Counted from the stretch's first letter, positions 44,888-56,670 are shown. The stretch is 64,000 nucleotides of DNA from UBA2357 sp046295975 (GCA_046295975.1 JBKBMG010000025.1:9412-73411), one strand, 5' to 3'. Program-made: numbers and translations. Notes: generated by a model not told the origin, from the letters alone.

Positions 44888-44910
44888 GGGGGCCTTGGCC
44901 CCCGTTTTTT
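44888..44910 (+). terminator. Terminator after ilvE and the zinc-finger gene
   Basis: GGGGGCCTTGGCCCCC hairpin followed by GTTTTTT, 78 bp after the zinc-finger stop and 24 bp before the next start codon. Confidence 0.88.
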
Positions 44911-44934
44911 CGATCACGTCACGAAAAGGCCCAG

Positions 44935-45366
44935 GTGAGCACCAGGATCTTCAATTCAGCACTCGAGGTGGAAGCCGCCTTTTACGACGCGCTCGCGCGC
45001 TCCGATCTGGAGCTGATGATGTCGGTGTGGTCCGAGGATGACGAGGTCGTCTGCGTTCCCCCCGACGGTGGGCGCCTGGTCGGCTATGCTGCCGTGCGCT
45101 CCGCCTGGCAGCAGTTGTTCGAGAGCGGCGCCCGCCTGAACGTGCGCGTCACCCACGGGGTGATCAGCAACAGCATGCTGCTGACGGTTCACAGCGTGTT
45201 CGAGCACGTCGCGGTGGAGGGGGACGACAGGCTCGCGCCCCCAATGATCGCCACCAACGCTTATGCCCGCGGCCCCCACGGATGGAAGATGATTCTCCAC
45301 CACGCTTCGCCGGGGCCCGAACTGCATGCGCCGGACGACAGTGCCGCGCCGCGCACCGTGCACTGA
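44935..45366 (+). CDS. NTF2-like/SnoaL-like (DUF4440-type) protein
   Basis: 143 residues in the cone-shaped NTF2-like pattern: EVEAAFYDALARSDLELMMSVW, then VRSAWQQLF and TNAYARGPHGWKMILHHASP. Such proteins are small-molecule binders or isomerases; no catalytic set can be assigned. The start is GTG with AAAAGG upstream. It is followed 7 bp later by a YheT hydrolase and may share its transcript. Confidence 0.82.
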   Translation: MSTRIFNSALEVEAAFYDALARSDLELMMSVWSEDDEVVCVPPDGGRLVGYAAVRSAWQQLFESGARLNVRVTHGVISNSMLLTVHSVFEHVAVEGDDRLAPPMIATNAYARGPHGWKMILHHASPGPELHAPDDSAAPRTVH

Positions 45367-45373
45367 TCGCGCC

Positions 45374-46396
45374 ATGCGCGACGGCTTCCACAGCCCCTGG
45401 TGGCTCCCCGGCGGCCATCTGCAGACCATTTATCCGCTGTGGCGCAAACCTTCACCCCCCACCTACCGCCGCGAACGGGTGGACACCCCGGATGGAGACT
45501 TCGTCGACTTCGACTGGCTGGACGATGGCGAGCGCACCCACTCTGCGCCACTGGTAGTGCTGTTCCACGGACTGGAGGGCTCCAGCCAGTCCCATTACGC
45601 CCGCAGTCTCATGCGGACGCTCGCTTCGATAGGCTGGCGCGGCGTGGTTCCGCATTTTCGCGGCTGCTCGGGCGAGCCCAACCGTCTGCTGCGGGCCTAT
45701 CATTCCGGTGACAGCGACGAAATCGACTGGATGCTGCGCTTGATCGTACAGCGCAACCACGGACCGGTATATGCCGCAGGCGTCTCCCTGGGCGGCAACG
45801 CCCTGCTCAAATGGCTGGGCGAGCGCGGTCCGAGCGCCAGGGCCCAGGTGCTGGCCGCTGCCGCCGTCTGCGCACCGCTCGACCTGAGCGTGTCCGGGCG
45901 CGCACTTGAGCGTGGCTTCAACCGCGTCTATACCCGACATTTTCTGGACACCCTGATCCGCAAGGCCGAGCTCAAGCACGCCCACATGCCGGGCGGCTTC
46001 GACGTGCAGCGCGCCCGGCGTGCCCGCAGCCTGTTTGAGTTCGACGACGCCTACACCGGACCGGTACATGGTTTTGCCGGCGCCAACGACTACTGGCGAC
46101 GCGCCTCCAGCCGCCCATGGCTGCACGCCATCGACGTGCCGACGCTGCTCATCGCCCCCAGGAACGACCCCTTCGTACCGCCTGCGGCCCTGCCCGCTGC
46201 GAGCGAGCTATCCTCCGCCGTAAGCTTGGAACGCCCTGCCAGCGGCGGGCATGTCGGCTTTCTGCGCGGCCCCTGGCCAGGAACGCTCGACTGGTTGCCG
46301 CAGCGCCTGCTCGACCATTTCCGAGCCTTGTCTGGCGAGCGGGCGCAATGTAAGCACTTATTAGGACATCATCCTGACACCGCGCATCAGGGATAA
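45374..46396 (+). CDS. Alpha/beta hydrolase, YheT family
   Basis: 340 residues. The N-terminus PWWLPGGHLQTIYP is the YheT hallmark. The nucleophile elbow is GVSLGGNALLKWLGE, the acid lies near APRNDPFVP, and the catalytic His is in GGHVGFL. The family comprises putative esterases with unknown substrates. The ATG at 45374 starts similarity; an upstream in-frame ATG lies inside the previous gene. Confidence 0.9.
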   Translation: MRDGFHSPWWLPGGHLQTIYPLWRKPSPPTYRRERVDTPDGDFVDFDWLDDGERTHSAPLVVLFHGLEGSSQSHYARSLMRTLASIGWRGVVPHFRGCSGEPNRLLRAYHSGDSDEIDWMLRLIVQRNHGPVYAAGVSLGGNALLKWLGERGPSARAQVLAAAAVCAPLDLSVSGRALERGFNRVYTRHFLDTLIRKAELKHAHMPGGFDVQRARRARSLFEFDDAYTGPVHGFAGANDYWRRASSRPWLHAIDVPTLLIAPRNDPFVPPAALPAASELSSAVSLERPASGGHVGFLRGPWPGTLDWLPQRLLDHFRALSGERAQCKHLLGHHPDTAHQG

Positions 46397-46509
46397 TGAC
46401 CCCCGCTTGAATCCCTGGCCACGGCCGGCACGCCGGATGAGGCTGCGACCACATGCGTACTCCTCCGGACTGGCCCCGGACAACTGAAACGACTCTGCGA
46501 GCCTGATCG

Positions 46510-47901
46510 ATGACCCAGACAACCTACCCCGTCCCCGCCCCCGAGATCTTCAAGGCCTACGACATCCGCGGCATTGTCGATACCACCCTGACGCCTGACG
46601 CGGTTCGCGCGATCGGCCACGCCCTGGGCTCCGAAGCAGCCGCCCGCGGCCAGCGCGAAATCGCGATCGGCCGCGACGGCCGTCTGTCCGGGCCGGCGCT
46701 CGCCAGCGCCCTCGCCGACGGCATCCGGGCGGCCGGCGTCGACGTGGTGGATATCGGCTGCGTGCCTACCCCACTGACTTACTTCGCAGCCCACCACCTC
46801 GGCACCCAATCCTGCGTCAGCGTCACCGGCAGCCACAATCCGCCCGACTACAACGGACTGAAGATGGTACTCGGCGGTGAGACCTTGCATGGCGCGGCCA
46901 TCAAGGCCCTGCGCCAGCGCATCGCCGACGGCGACCTGACACAGGGCGCCGGAAGCCTGCGTCATGCCGACGTGAACGAAGCCTACATGGACCGGGTAGC
47001 CGCCGACATCAAGCTCGCCCGGCCGATGAAGATCGTCATCGACTGCGGCAACGGCGTCGCCGGGGCCATCGCCCCGGCCCTCTTCCGCCGCCTGGGCTGC
47101 GAGTTGGTCGAGTTGTTCTGCGAGGTTGACGGCCGTTTTCCCAACCACCATCCCGACCCGTCCAAACCCGAGAACCTGCGCGACGTCATCCAGGCCCTGC
47201 GCGACACCGACGCGGAGTTGGGGCTGGCCTTCGATGGCGACGGCGACCGTCTCGGCGTGGTCACCAAACAAGGCGAGATCATCTACCCCGACCGCCAGCT
47301 GATGCTGTTCGCCGAGGACGTGCTGAGCCGAGTGCCCGGTGGCGAGATCATCTTCGACGTCAAATGCACCCGCAACCTCGCCCCCTGGATCCAGGCGCGC
47401 GGCGGCAAGGCAACGATGTGGAACACCGGCCACGCGCTCGTCAAGGCCAAGCTCAAGGAGACCGGTGCGCCCCTGGCGGGCGAGATGAGCGGCCACATGT
47501 TCTTCAAGGAGCGCTGGTACGGGTTCGACGACGGGCTGTATTCGGGTGCGCGCCTGCTCGAGATCCTGTCCGCCCGACCAGACGCCAACGCGGCACTCAC
47601 CGCCCTGCCCGACGCCTTGAGCACCCCCGAACTCAACCTGAAGATGAACGAGGGCGAGCCCTTCGAACTCGTCGCCCGGTTGCGCGAGGCGGGGCGCTTC
47701 GAAGGTGCGCGCGAGATCATCACCCTGGACGGTGTCCGGGTGGAATACCCGGACGGTTTCGGCCTTGCCCGCGCCTCCAACACCACGCCGGTCGTGGTGC
47801 TGCGCTTCGAGGCCGACGGCGAGGCGGCCATTGCGCGCATCCAGGCGGACTTCCGTGCCGCCATTGCGGCGGTCTGGCCCGGCCTGGCCCTGCCCTTCTG
47901 A
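46510..47901 (+). CDS. Phosphomannomutase/phosphoglucomutase (AlgC/ManB type)
   Basis: A 463-residue alpha-D-phosphohexomutase. FKAYDIRGI near the N-terminus, the phosphoserine loop SVTGSHNPPDYNGLK, the metal loop DGDGDRLGVV, the sugar loop GEMSGHMFFKERW, and a C-terminal phosphate-binding domain. It interconverts hexose 1- and 6-phosphates for LPS or exopolysaccharide precursors. It is convergent with alaS. Confidence 0.95.
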   Translation: MTQTTYPVPAPEIFKAYDIRGIVDTTLTPDAVRAIGHALGSEAAARGQREIAIGRDGRLSGPALASALADGIRAAGVDVVDIGCVPTPLTYFAAHHLGTQSCVSVTGSHNPPDYNGLKMVLGGETLHGAAIKALRQRIADGDLTQGAGSLRHADVNEAYMDRVAADIKLARPMKIVIDCGNGVAGAIAPALFRRLGCELVELFCEVDGRFPNHHPDPSKPENLRDVIQALRDTDAELGLAFDGDGDRLGVVTKQGEIIYPDRQLMLFAEDVLSRVPGGEIIFDVKCTRNLAPWIQARGGKATMWNTGHALVKAKLKETGAPLAGEMSGHMFFKERWYGFDDGLYSGARLLEILSARPDANAALTALPDALSTPELNLKMNEGEPFELVARLREAGRFEGAREIITLDGVRVEYPDGFGLARASNTTPVVVLRFEADGEAAIARIQADFRAAIAAVWPGLALPF

Positions 47902-47920
47902 CCGCTCGCGCAGCGGTAGC

Positions 47921-47940
47921 CGATCGACGATAGTCGATCG
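47921..47940. other. Perfect inverted repeat after the phosphomutase gene
   Basis: CGATCGAC-GATA-GTCGATCG, 8-bp arms. No U-tract follows on either strand. It stands between two convergent genes next to the bidirectional terminator. Confidence 0.5.
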
Positions 47941-47948
47941 ACAGCAAA

Positions 47949-47970
47949 ACGGGGAGCCTTGGCTCCCCGT
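47949..47970. terminator. Bidirectional terminator between the phosphomutase gene and alaS
   Basis: ACGGGGAGCC/GGCTCCCCGT with a 2-nt loop in DNA. On the minus strand it is followed by TTTTG, which favours ending alaS transcripts; on the plus strand the tail is TCGAC. Confidence 0.75.
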
Positions 47971-48023
47971 TCGACATAAAGCTCAAGCAGTGCATCGAGG
48001 CCCGCGCCCGCAGCCCCCCGCCC

Positions 48024-50651
<2,628 letters not shown>

Positions 50652-50758
50652 AAAGTCGACGTATCGCTATGCAGGGAACACCCGGCGGCTGCGGGCGAAT
50701 ACGCCAGTCTATCATGAGCCCGTACCGTCGCCGGGACCAGACAGGCAAGCTCTCCCCT

Positions 50759-51003
50759 ATAATCCTAGAAACCTCAGTTGACCGCTCTCCATGATCTTGA
50801 GTGCCTTAGAAAGCGTGGGATGCACAGCTTCGACTACGGTCACCCAATGGGTGAGTCCGCTACGGGCCCGATTGCACGCCCGGTGCGCCGCCTGGCTGCG
50901 TTGCGCCTCCTTGCAGGGAGCAACCCTGCCGCGTCGTCGCGCCTTGCCAGACGACGCCCCAGACGCACACTCGGACACGTCCAACTGAGGTTTCCAGGAT
51001 AAT
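50759..51003. mobile_element. MITE-like element with 22-bp terminal inverted repeats
   Basis: The left arm 50759-50780 and right arm 50982-51003 are inverted copies at 20 of 22 positions, sharing GAAACCTCAGTTG. Between them are 201 bp without a credible gene but with internal dyads (TCACCCAATGGGTGA at 50840; GCAGGG/CCCTGC around 50914). Size, arms and lack of coding fit a non-autonomous miniature element. An 84-codon frame across it has a GTG start and junk composition. No target duplication is obvious. Confidence 0.5.
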
Positions 51004-51018
51004 TGACGCACACGTCAA
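51003..51018 (+). promoter_or_regulatory. TTGACG-N4-CGTCAA dyad upstream of the adenosyltransferase gene
   Basis: Perfect 6-bp arms around CACA, 18 bp before the start codon and directly at the right end of the MITE-like element. It could be an operator for the adenosyltransferase gene. A B12 riboswitch is not visible here. Confidence 0.35.
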
Positions 51019-51036
51019 CCAACAGTAGAGACCACC

Positions 51037-51588
51037 ATGGGCAACCGCCTCTCCAAGATCTACACCCGCACCGGCGACGCCGGCACCACCGGCCTGGGCG
51101 ACGGCAAACGGGTCTCCAAGAACAGCCTGCGCATCCATGCCCTGGGCGAAGTCGACGAGGTCAACGCCATCGTCGGCCTGTTGCTCACCGAGGCCTTGCC
51201 CGAGGACGTGCATGCGCTGCTCACCAACGTGCAGCACGACTTGTTTGATCTGGGTGGAGAGGTATGCATTCCGGGCATGAGCATGATTACCGACAAGCAG
51301 GTAACCCATCTCGAGAACGAGCTCGACCGCCTCAACGAGCCCCTTGAAGCACTCAAGGACTTCATCCTGCCCGGCGGCACCCGTTCCGCCGCCATCGCCC
51401 ACCACGCCCGCACGGTGTGCCGGCGTGCCGAGCGTGCGCTGGTCGCGCTGGCGCTGGAAGAGGCGGTGAACGATGCACCGCGTCAGTATCTCAACCGGCT
51501 CTCCGATCTGTTGTTCGTGCTCGCCCGCGTGCTCAACCGTGCCGAAGGACGTGGTGACGTGCTGTGGCAGAAGCGCAAGAACGCCTGA
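51037..51588 (+). CDS. Cob(I)alamin adenosyltransferase, PduO type
   Basis: 183 residues of a PduO-type helical-bundle enzyme: KIYTRTGDAGTTGLGDGKRVSK is the N-terminal ATP-binding signature, and CRRAERALVAL with YLNRLSDLLFVLAR form the C-terminal active-site helices. It transfers the adenosyl group from ATP to cobalamin to make coenzyme B12. It is an isolated gene between alaS and dinB. Confidence 0.95.
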   Translation: MGNRLSKIYTRTGDAGTTGLGDGKRVSKNSLRIHALGEVDEVNAIVGLLLTEALPEDVHALLTNVQHDLFDLGGEVCIPGMSMITDKQVTHLENELDRLNEPLEALKDFILPGGTRSAAIAHHARTVCRRAERALVALALEEAVNDAPRQYLNRLSDLLFVLARVLNRAEGRGDVLWQKRKNA

Positions 51589-51657
51589 ACCTCAACAAGC
51601 GGGGCGGATTCCGATGCACGCCGCCTCGCTACCGTACCGTTCCCAAGCACGGCACGC

Positions 51658-52779
51658 CTATTCGTCGAACAAGACCAGTTGGCCCGTCGCAAGGTCATCC
51701 GCCTGTTCGGCAAAACGGATGCCGACACCGAGCAGACGCACCGGCATGCGCTTGCGCTGCCAGGCCTCCTCGAGCAGGGCATGCCAGGTGGCGTGCGTGG
51801 GGGCGCTGTCCATGCACTCGGCCGTGGTCTGGGTGAAATCCGCAAAGCGGATCTTCACGAACGCCTTGTTGCCCGGTCCGGCATGGCGCGCACGCTCGCG
51901 CCGCGTCTCGAACTCGGCCACGATGGCGACCAGCGCCGTTCTGCATGCTTCCAACCCGGGCAAGTCCTCCGCATAGGTGGTTTCCACCGACAGCGACTTG
52001 CGCGGGCGGTCGGGCACCACCGCGCGCAGGTCGATGCCGCGACACAGCCGATGAAGTGCTGCGCCAAAGCTGCCGAAGTGGTGCGCGAGTTCCACCGCGC
52101 TCCAACTGCGCAGGTCGCCGCAGGTGCGCACCCCCAGGCGGGCAAGTTTGTCGGCGGTGACCTTCCCGACCCCGAACAACTTCGACACCGGCAAGGCGGC
52201 GACGAAGGCATCCACATCGTTCGGTCGCACCACGAACTGCCCATCCGGTTTGTTCCAGTCGCTCGCAACCTTGGCAATGAACTTGTTCGGCGCAATGCCG
52301 GCGGATGCGGTAATACCGACCTCATCGCAGATCCGCGCGCGGATCTCGGCGGCCATCAACGTCGCACTACCGGAGCAGTGCCGGGCGTTGCTCACATCGA
52401 GATAGGCCTCGTCCAGCGACAGCGGCTCGACCAGCGGCGTATAGTCGCGATAAATGCCCAGTATCTGGCGCGACGTTGCGCGGTAGCGCTCGAAACCCGG
52501 CGGCAGCAGTATCAATTGCGGACACAACCGCAAGGCATGCGCACTCGACATCGCTGAACGCACGCCAAAGGCGCGCGCCTCGTAGTTGCACGTGGCGATG
52601 ACGCCTCGCCCGGACGGGCGCCCGCCGACCGCCAGCGGGCGCCCCCGCAGACGGGGGTCGTCGCGCATTTCGACGGCCGCGTAAAAGCAGTCACAGTCGC
52701 AGTGAATGATCTTGCGCTGCAGGAACGCCTGATCAGCTCCTTGATTGGGACTATCCACAATTGCTCGCGCGCTCCGCAC
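51658..52779 (-). CDS. dinB: DNA polymerase IV (DinB), Y family
   Basis: Up to 373 residues. IIHCDCDCFYAAVEMRDDP carries the first metal Asp, PLSLDEAYLDVS the other acidic pair. The helix-hairpin-helix region FGVGKVTADKLARLGV and little-finger domain follow. It copies damaged DNA. There is no ATG before the conserved core: possible starts are GTG 52779 or GTG 52758, so the N-terminus is uncertain. I saw no clear LexA box. Confidence 0.93.
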   Translation of the reverse strand: MRSARAIVDSPNQGADQAFLQRKIIHCDCDCFYAAVEMRDDPRLRGRPLAVGGRPSGRGVIATCNYEARAFGVRSAMSSAHALRLCPQLILLPPGFERYRATSRQILGIYRDYTPLVEPLSLDEAYLDVSNARHCSGSATLMAAEIRARICDEVGITASAGIAPNKFIAKVASDWNKPDGQFVVRPNDVDAFVAALPVSKLFGVGKVTADKLARLGVRTCGDLRSWSAVELAHHFGSFGAALHRLCRGIDLRAVVPDRPRKSLSVETTYAEDLPGLEACRTALVAIVAEFETRRERARHAGPGNKAFVKIRFADFTQTTAECMDSAPTHATWHALLEEAWQRKRMPVRLLGVGIRFAEQADDLATGQLVLFDE

Positions 52780-52884
52780 TGCCTAAATTGAGAAGAATAA
52801 TGCCGGGCCGTGCGCAAAATCACGGTCACCCGACCACTCGCGTGATCGCCCGGAAAATATCAGACAAGACACCTAGGAGGAGCA

Positions 52885-55080
52885 ATGGCCGATTCCGATC
52901 AGTCACTCGACGACTTGAGCGCGGAGGATCGCAAGAAGGTCCAGGAGTTGATGGAGAAGGACCAGAAGACCGAGCGCCGCGTCAACGGCCCTTGGTTGTG
53001 GCTCACCTCCGGGCTCGCCGCGGCCATGGTGCTCATCTACTTCTACGGCGCCGGCGTTCAGGCACTGGGTACCCAATACCATCTGGGCGTCTACGTACTG
53101 ATCACCTTCGTTCTGGTCTTCCTGCTTTATCCAGCCGGCGGTCGGGTCTCGGTCGGGGGCGTCTCCATCCTGACCGCCGCGATGCTTTCCGCTGCAGCGA
53201 GCAGCTTCGTGCTGTTCGACTCCCCCACCGCATTCTATTCCCAGATCACGATGTTCCGTGAAACCTGGGAATACGACGGCCTGAGCACCGCACTTGCCAA
53301 CGATTTCGGCAATCTGCGCTGGTCGCTGCTGTTGATCGTGCCGTTCTCCGCCTTGCTGCTGCCACTCGATCAATGGCTGGCACACCGCCACCACAACGCC
53401 CCGACCGCGAGCGACGTGCTGATGGCCGTCGGCATTGCGGTGATGGTGATTTACTGGATATCGCAGTTCGAGGCGCTCAACTACCGCGCCGGCGCCGAGA
53501 ATGAACTCGACAAGCTGGTTTCCATCATCGGCCTGGTGCTGTCGCTTGAAATCTGCCGCCGCGTGCTGGGCTGGTCGCTGACCATCATTGGCATCCTGAT
53601 GCTGTGCTTCGGCCTGTTCGGTCCCCATTTGCCGGAGATCATTGCCCATCGCGGCTTCTCCTTCGAGCGCCTGTCGACCGCGCTGTTCATCACCACCAAC
53701 GGCGTGTTCGGGATCATGGCCAGCGTGCTCGCCACCTATGTGATCCTGTTCATTTTCTTCGGAGCCTTCCTGATGAAGTCCGGCGCGGGCCGCTTCTTCA
53801 TCGACCTGCCGCTGGCCATCGCCGGCAAATCGGCGGGCGGCCCGGCCAAGGTTGCGGTGATCTCGTCCGCCCTGTTCGGTTCCGTATCGGGTAGCGCGAT
53901 CGCCAACACGGTGTCTTCCGGCGCCTTCACCATCCCGATGATGAAGCGCGCCGGCTTCCGGCCCCACGTGGCCGGCGCCATCGAGCCGGCCGCCTCCATC
54001 GGCGGTGCCTTCCTGCCCCCCATCATGGGCGCGGGCGGCTTCCTGATGGCCGAACTGACCGGCATGTCCTACGCCAACATCATGCTACTGGCGGTCGGTC
54101 CGGCGCTGCTGTACTTCCTGTCGGTGTTCTTCATGGTGCACTTCGAGGCCAAGAAGCAGGGGCTGATCGGCATGCCCGGCGAAGCCCTGCCCGACTGGCG
54201 GCACGTGCTCAAGACCGGCTGGTATTTCTCCCTGCCGCTGGTCATCATCACCGTGCTGATGATGATGGGCCGCTCGCCGGGCAACGCGGCATTCTGGGCC
54301 ACCCTCTCATGCATCGTACTGAGCTGGGTGAACAAGGAAACCCGCATGGGTCCCGCGGAAATCTGGGAGGCCGTCCAGATCGGCGCCAAGAACACCCTGG
54401 TGGTCGGCGCGACCATGGGGGTGATCGGCATCATCGTTGGCACCATCTCGCTGACCGGCATGGGCCTCAAGTTCGCCGACCTGGTGATCTCGCTGGCGGG
54501 CGACAGCATGCTGATCGCCATCGCACTGGTCGCGATCGCGTCGCTGATCCTAGGCCTGGGCGTGCCCGTAACCGCTGCCTACCTGATTCTGGCGGTGCTG
54601 TCGGTGCCGGCTCTGGGCGCCCTGGGACTGCCGATCATCGCCGGCCACATGGTGGTGTATTGGCTCGCGCAGAGCTCCAACATCACCCCGCCGGTGTGCC
54701 TGGCAGCGTTTGCCGGAGCGGCCATCGCCGGCTCCGACCCATGGAAGACCGGCTGGACCTCGATGCGCTTCTCCAAGATGCTGTTCGTCACGCCGCTGCT
54801 GTTCGCCTACATCCCGGCGATTCTTCTCGACGGCAGCGCCTTCGAGATCGGCACCGCGTACTTCTCCGCCATCCTGGGTACGATAGCGTTCGGCGCCCTG
54901 GCAATGGGCTACCTTCGCCGCAGCACCCGCGTGCATGAGTGGGTCATGCTGGCCTTCGCCACCTTCCTGCTGTACTGGCCGACCTTCCTGACCGACGCCG
55001 TCGGCCTGGCGATCGTGGCGCTGGTATGGTGGATGCAGCGTGATGCCAAGCAGGCCCCCGTGGTCGCCACGGCGGCCTGA
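52885..55080 (+). CDS. TRAP transporter, fused 4TM/12TM permease (TAXI type)
   Basis: A 731-residue protein. A charged cytoplasmic N-terminus of about 35 residues is followed by many membrane helices: a small DctQ-like part and a large DctM-like part joined in one chain. The large-subunit signatures are SSALFGSVSGSAIANTVSSG and IEPAASIGGAFLPPIMGAGGF. It imports an organic acid-like solute driven by an ion gradient. GGAGGAG precedes the ATG. A Usp and the TAXI binding protein follow in the same operon. Confidence 0.93.
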   Translation: MADSDQSLDDLSAEDRKKVQELMEKDQKTERRVNGPWLWLTSGLAAAMVLIYFYGAGVQALGTQYHLGVYVLITFVLVFLLYPAGGRVSVGGVSILTAAMLSAAASSFVLFDSPTAFYSQITMFRETWEYDGLSTALANDFGNLRWSLLLIVPFSALLLPLDQWLAHRHHNAPTASDVLMAVGIAVMVIYWISQFEALNYRAGAENELDKLVSIIGLVLSLEICRRVLGWSLTIIGILMLCFGLFGPHLPEIIAHRGFSFERLSTALFITTNGVFGIMASVLATYVILFIFFGAFLMKSGAGRFFIDLPLAIAGKSAGGPAKVAVISSALFGSVSGSAIANTVSSGAFTIPMMKRAGFRPHVAGAIEPAASIGGAFLPPIMGAGGFLMAELTGMSYANIMLLAVGPALLYFLSVFFMVHFEAKKQGLIGMPGEALPDWRHVLKTGWYFSLPLVIITVLMMMGRSPGNAAFWATLSCIVLSWVNKETRMGPAEIWEAVQIGAKNTLVVGATMGVIGIIVGTISLTGMGLKFADLVISLAGDSMLIAIALVAIASLILGLGVPVTAAYLILAVLSVPALGALGLPIIAGHMVVYWLAQSSNITPPVCLAAFAGAAIAGSDPWKTGWTSMRFSKMLFVTPLLFAYIPAILLDGSAFEIGTAYFSAILGTIAFGALAMGYLRRSTRVHEWVMLAFATFLLYWPTFLTDAVGLAIVALVWWMQRDAKQAPVVATAA

Positions 55081-55106
55081 CCGAAAAAAACGAGAGGACA
55101 CCCGAC

Positions 55107-55544
55107 ATGGCCGACATCAAGACCATTCTGTTCGCCACCGACTTCTCCGAAGGCTCGGCGCGCGCCTGCGACATGGCCCGTACCCTGGCCGCGCTGAGTG
55201 GCGCCCGGCTGCACGTGCTGCACGTGATCGGCGAACTGGTCGACAAGCGCAGCCGCATGCTGACCTCCGAGGTCGTCGCCACCCTCGCCCGCGAGGTCGA
55301 GCGCCACGCGGTGGAAGACATGCACCGGTTCGTCGACGCCAATTTCGCGGGCCTGACGACGACCACCGAAATCGTCATTGGCGTAGCGCACGAGGAAGTG
55401 GTCGACCAGGCCCGCAAGGTCGGTGCCGATCTGATCGTGATGGGCACCCACGGCCGAACCGGTCTCGAGAAGATGCTGGTGGGCTCCACCGCCGAAAAGG
55501 TGGTGCGCAGCTCGCCCGTTCCCGTGCTGACTGTGCGCGAGTAA
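55107..55544 (+). CDS. Universal stress protein in TRAP operon (TeaD-like position)
   Basis: A 145-residue Usp: IKTILFATDFSEGSARACDM start, ATP motif GTHGRTGLEKMLVGSTAEKVV, end VPVLTVRE. It sits between the permease and the binding-protein gene, 26 bp after the permease stop. In the Halomonas ectoine TRAP system, TeaD of this family regulates transport. A similar role here is inferred. Confidence 0.92.
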   Translation: MADIKTILFATDFSEGSARACDMARTLAALSGARLHVLHVIGELVDKRSRMLTSEVVATLAREVERHAVEDMHRFVDANFAGLTTTTEIVIGVAHEEVVDQARKVGADLIVMGTHGRTGLEKMLVGSTAEKVVRSSPVPVLTVRE

Positions 55545-55616
55545 CGCCGCACGGCACAAGGCGGGCGGCACATGCCGCACCGCGCGTACTTTTTACTCAC
55601 CAAGAGGAGACTCACA

Positions 55617-56627
55617 ATGACCTTTACCCGACTGTTCAAGCTGCCCGCCAAGATGAGCGGCTTCGCCGCCGCCACCCTGATGGCGGTCACGCTCGGCGCC
55701 GCTCCGGTGGCCGAGGCCCAGACCCAGCGCCTGGCCTTCTCCGGCGGTCCGGACGGCGGTACCTTCCAGTTCTTCTCCAACGGCATCGCCACCCTGCTGT
55801 CGCGCGCCATCGACGGTGTTGACGTGTCCAACATGGCCTCTGCCGGCTCGGTGGAGAACCTGCGCCGTGTGAACTCGCGCGACGCCGATTTCGGAATCGT
55901 GTATTCGGGCGACCTTTTCCTCGGCATGAACGGCCGCCTGACCAACGACACCAACCGCTACCGCAACGTGCACGCGGTGTCGTATATGTTCGGTGCACCG
56001 GCCCACCTGATCGTGCTCGACGGCTCTGGCGTCACCGAAGTCGCGCAACTGGCAGGCAAGAAGGTCGCCGTCGGCCCCGCTGGCTCGGGCGCCGCCGCAT
56101 CCGCACAGCGCTTCTTCGAAAGCCTGGGGCTGTGGGACAAGATCGAACCGCAGTACATTGGCTACTCGCAGGGTGCCTCCGCCCTGGGCGATCGCCAGAT
56201 CGACGCACTGTGGGTTTTCGCCGGTTTCCCCAACGCCTCGGTGATCCAGGCCGCATCCTCCAACAAGGTGCGCCTGCTCCAAGTGTATGAGGCCTCGGAA
56301 AAGGGCACCCTCGCCCAGGACCACCCGTACTACGCCAAGGTCACGATCCCGGCCGGTACCTACCCGGGCGTTGACTACGACGTGCACACCATCGAAGACG
56401 GCGCCCTGTGGGTCGCCGGCCGCCACGTAAGTGAAGATGACCTGAACAAGTTCATGGCCACCATCTACTCCGACGACGGCATGACCTTCATGCGTTCGGT
56501 CGCCAAGGCCGCCGAAGCGATGACCATTGAGAACGCGCTGAACGGCATCGTGACCCCGGTGCACAAAGGTGCGCAGAAGTTCTGGACCGAGAAGGGCAAG
56601 ACCCTGACCGAAGCTCAGCAGCAGTAA
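55617..56627 (+). CDS. TAXI-family TRAP transporter solute-binding protein
   Basis: 336 residues with a signal peptide (about residues 1-34, ending AEAQ). The mature part begins RLAFSGGPDGGTFQFFSNGIATLLS, the TAXI family entry, with AGKKVAVGPAGSGAAASAQRF later. It captures substrate in the periplasm for the fused permease at 52885-55080. AGAGGAGA precedes ATG 55617. Substrate unknown; relatives handle glutamate or 2-oxo acids. Confidence 0.92.
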   Translation: MTFTRLFKLPAKMSGFAAATLMAVTLGAAPVAEAQTQRLAFSGGPDGGTFQFFSNGIATLLSRAIDGVDVSNMASAGSVENLRRVNSRDADFGIVYSGDLFLGMNGRLTNDTNRYRNVHAVSYMFGAPAHLIVLDGSGVTEVAQLAGKKVAVGPAGSGAAASAQRFFESLGLWDKIEPQYIGYSQGASALGDRQIDALWVFAGFPNASVIQAASSNKVRLLQVYEASEKGTLAQDHPYYAKVTIPAGTYPGVDYDVHTIEDGALWVAGRHVSEDDLNKFMATIYSDDGMTFMRSVAKAAEAMTIENALNGIVTPVHKGAQKFWTEKGKTLTEAQQQ

Positions 56628-56670
56628 TCGGCCGTTCCGGGGGAACACGCCCCCGGACGCGCGCCAACAA

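Noticed and set aside
50757..51011. 84-codon minus-strand ORF across the MITE-like element
   Set aside because: GTG start, Ala/Arg/Ser-rich, both arms inside it; better explained as a non-coding repeat.
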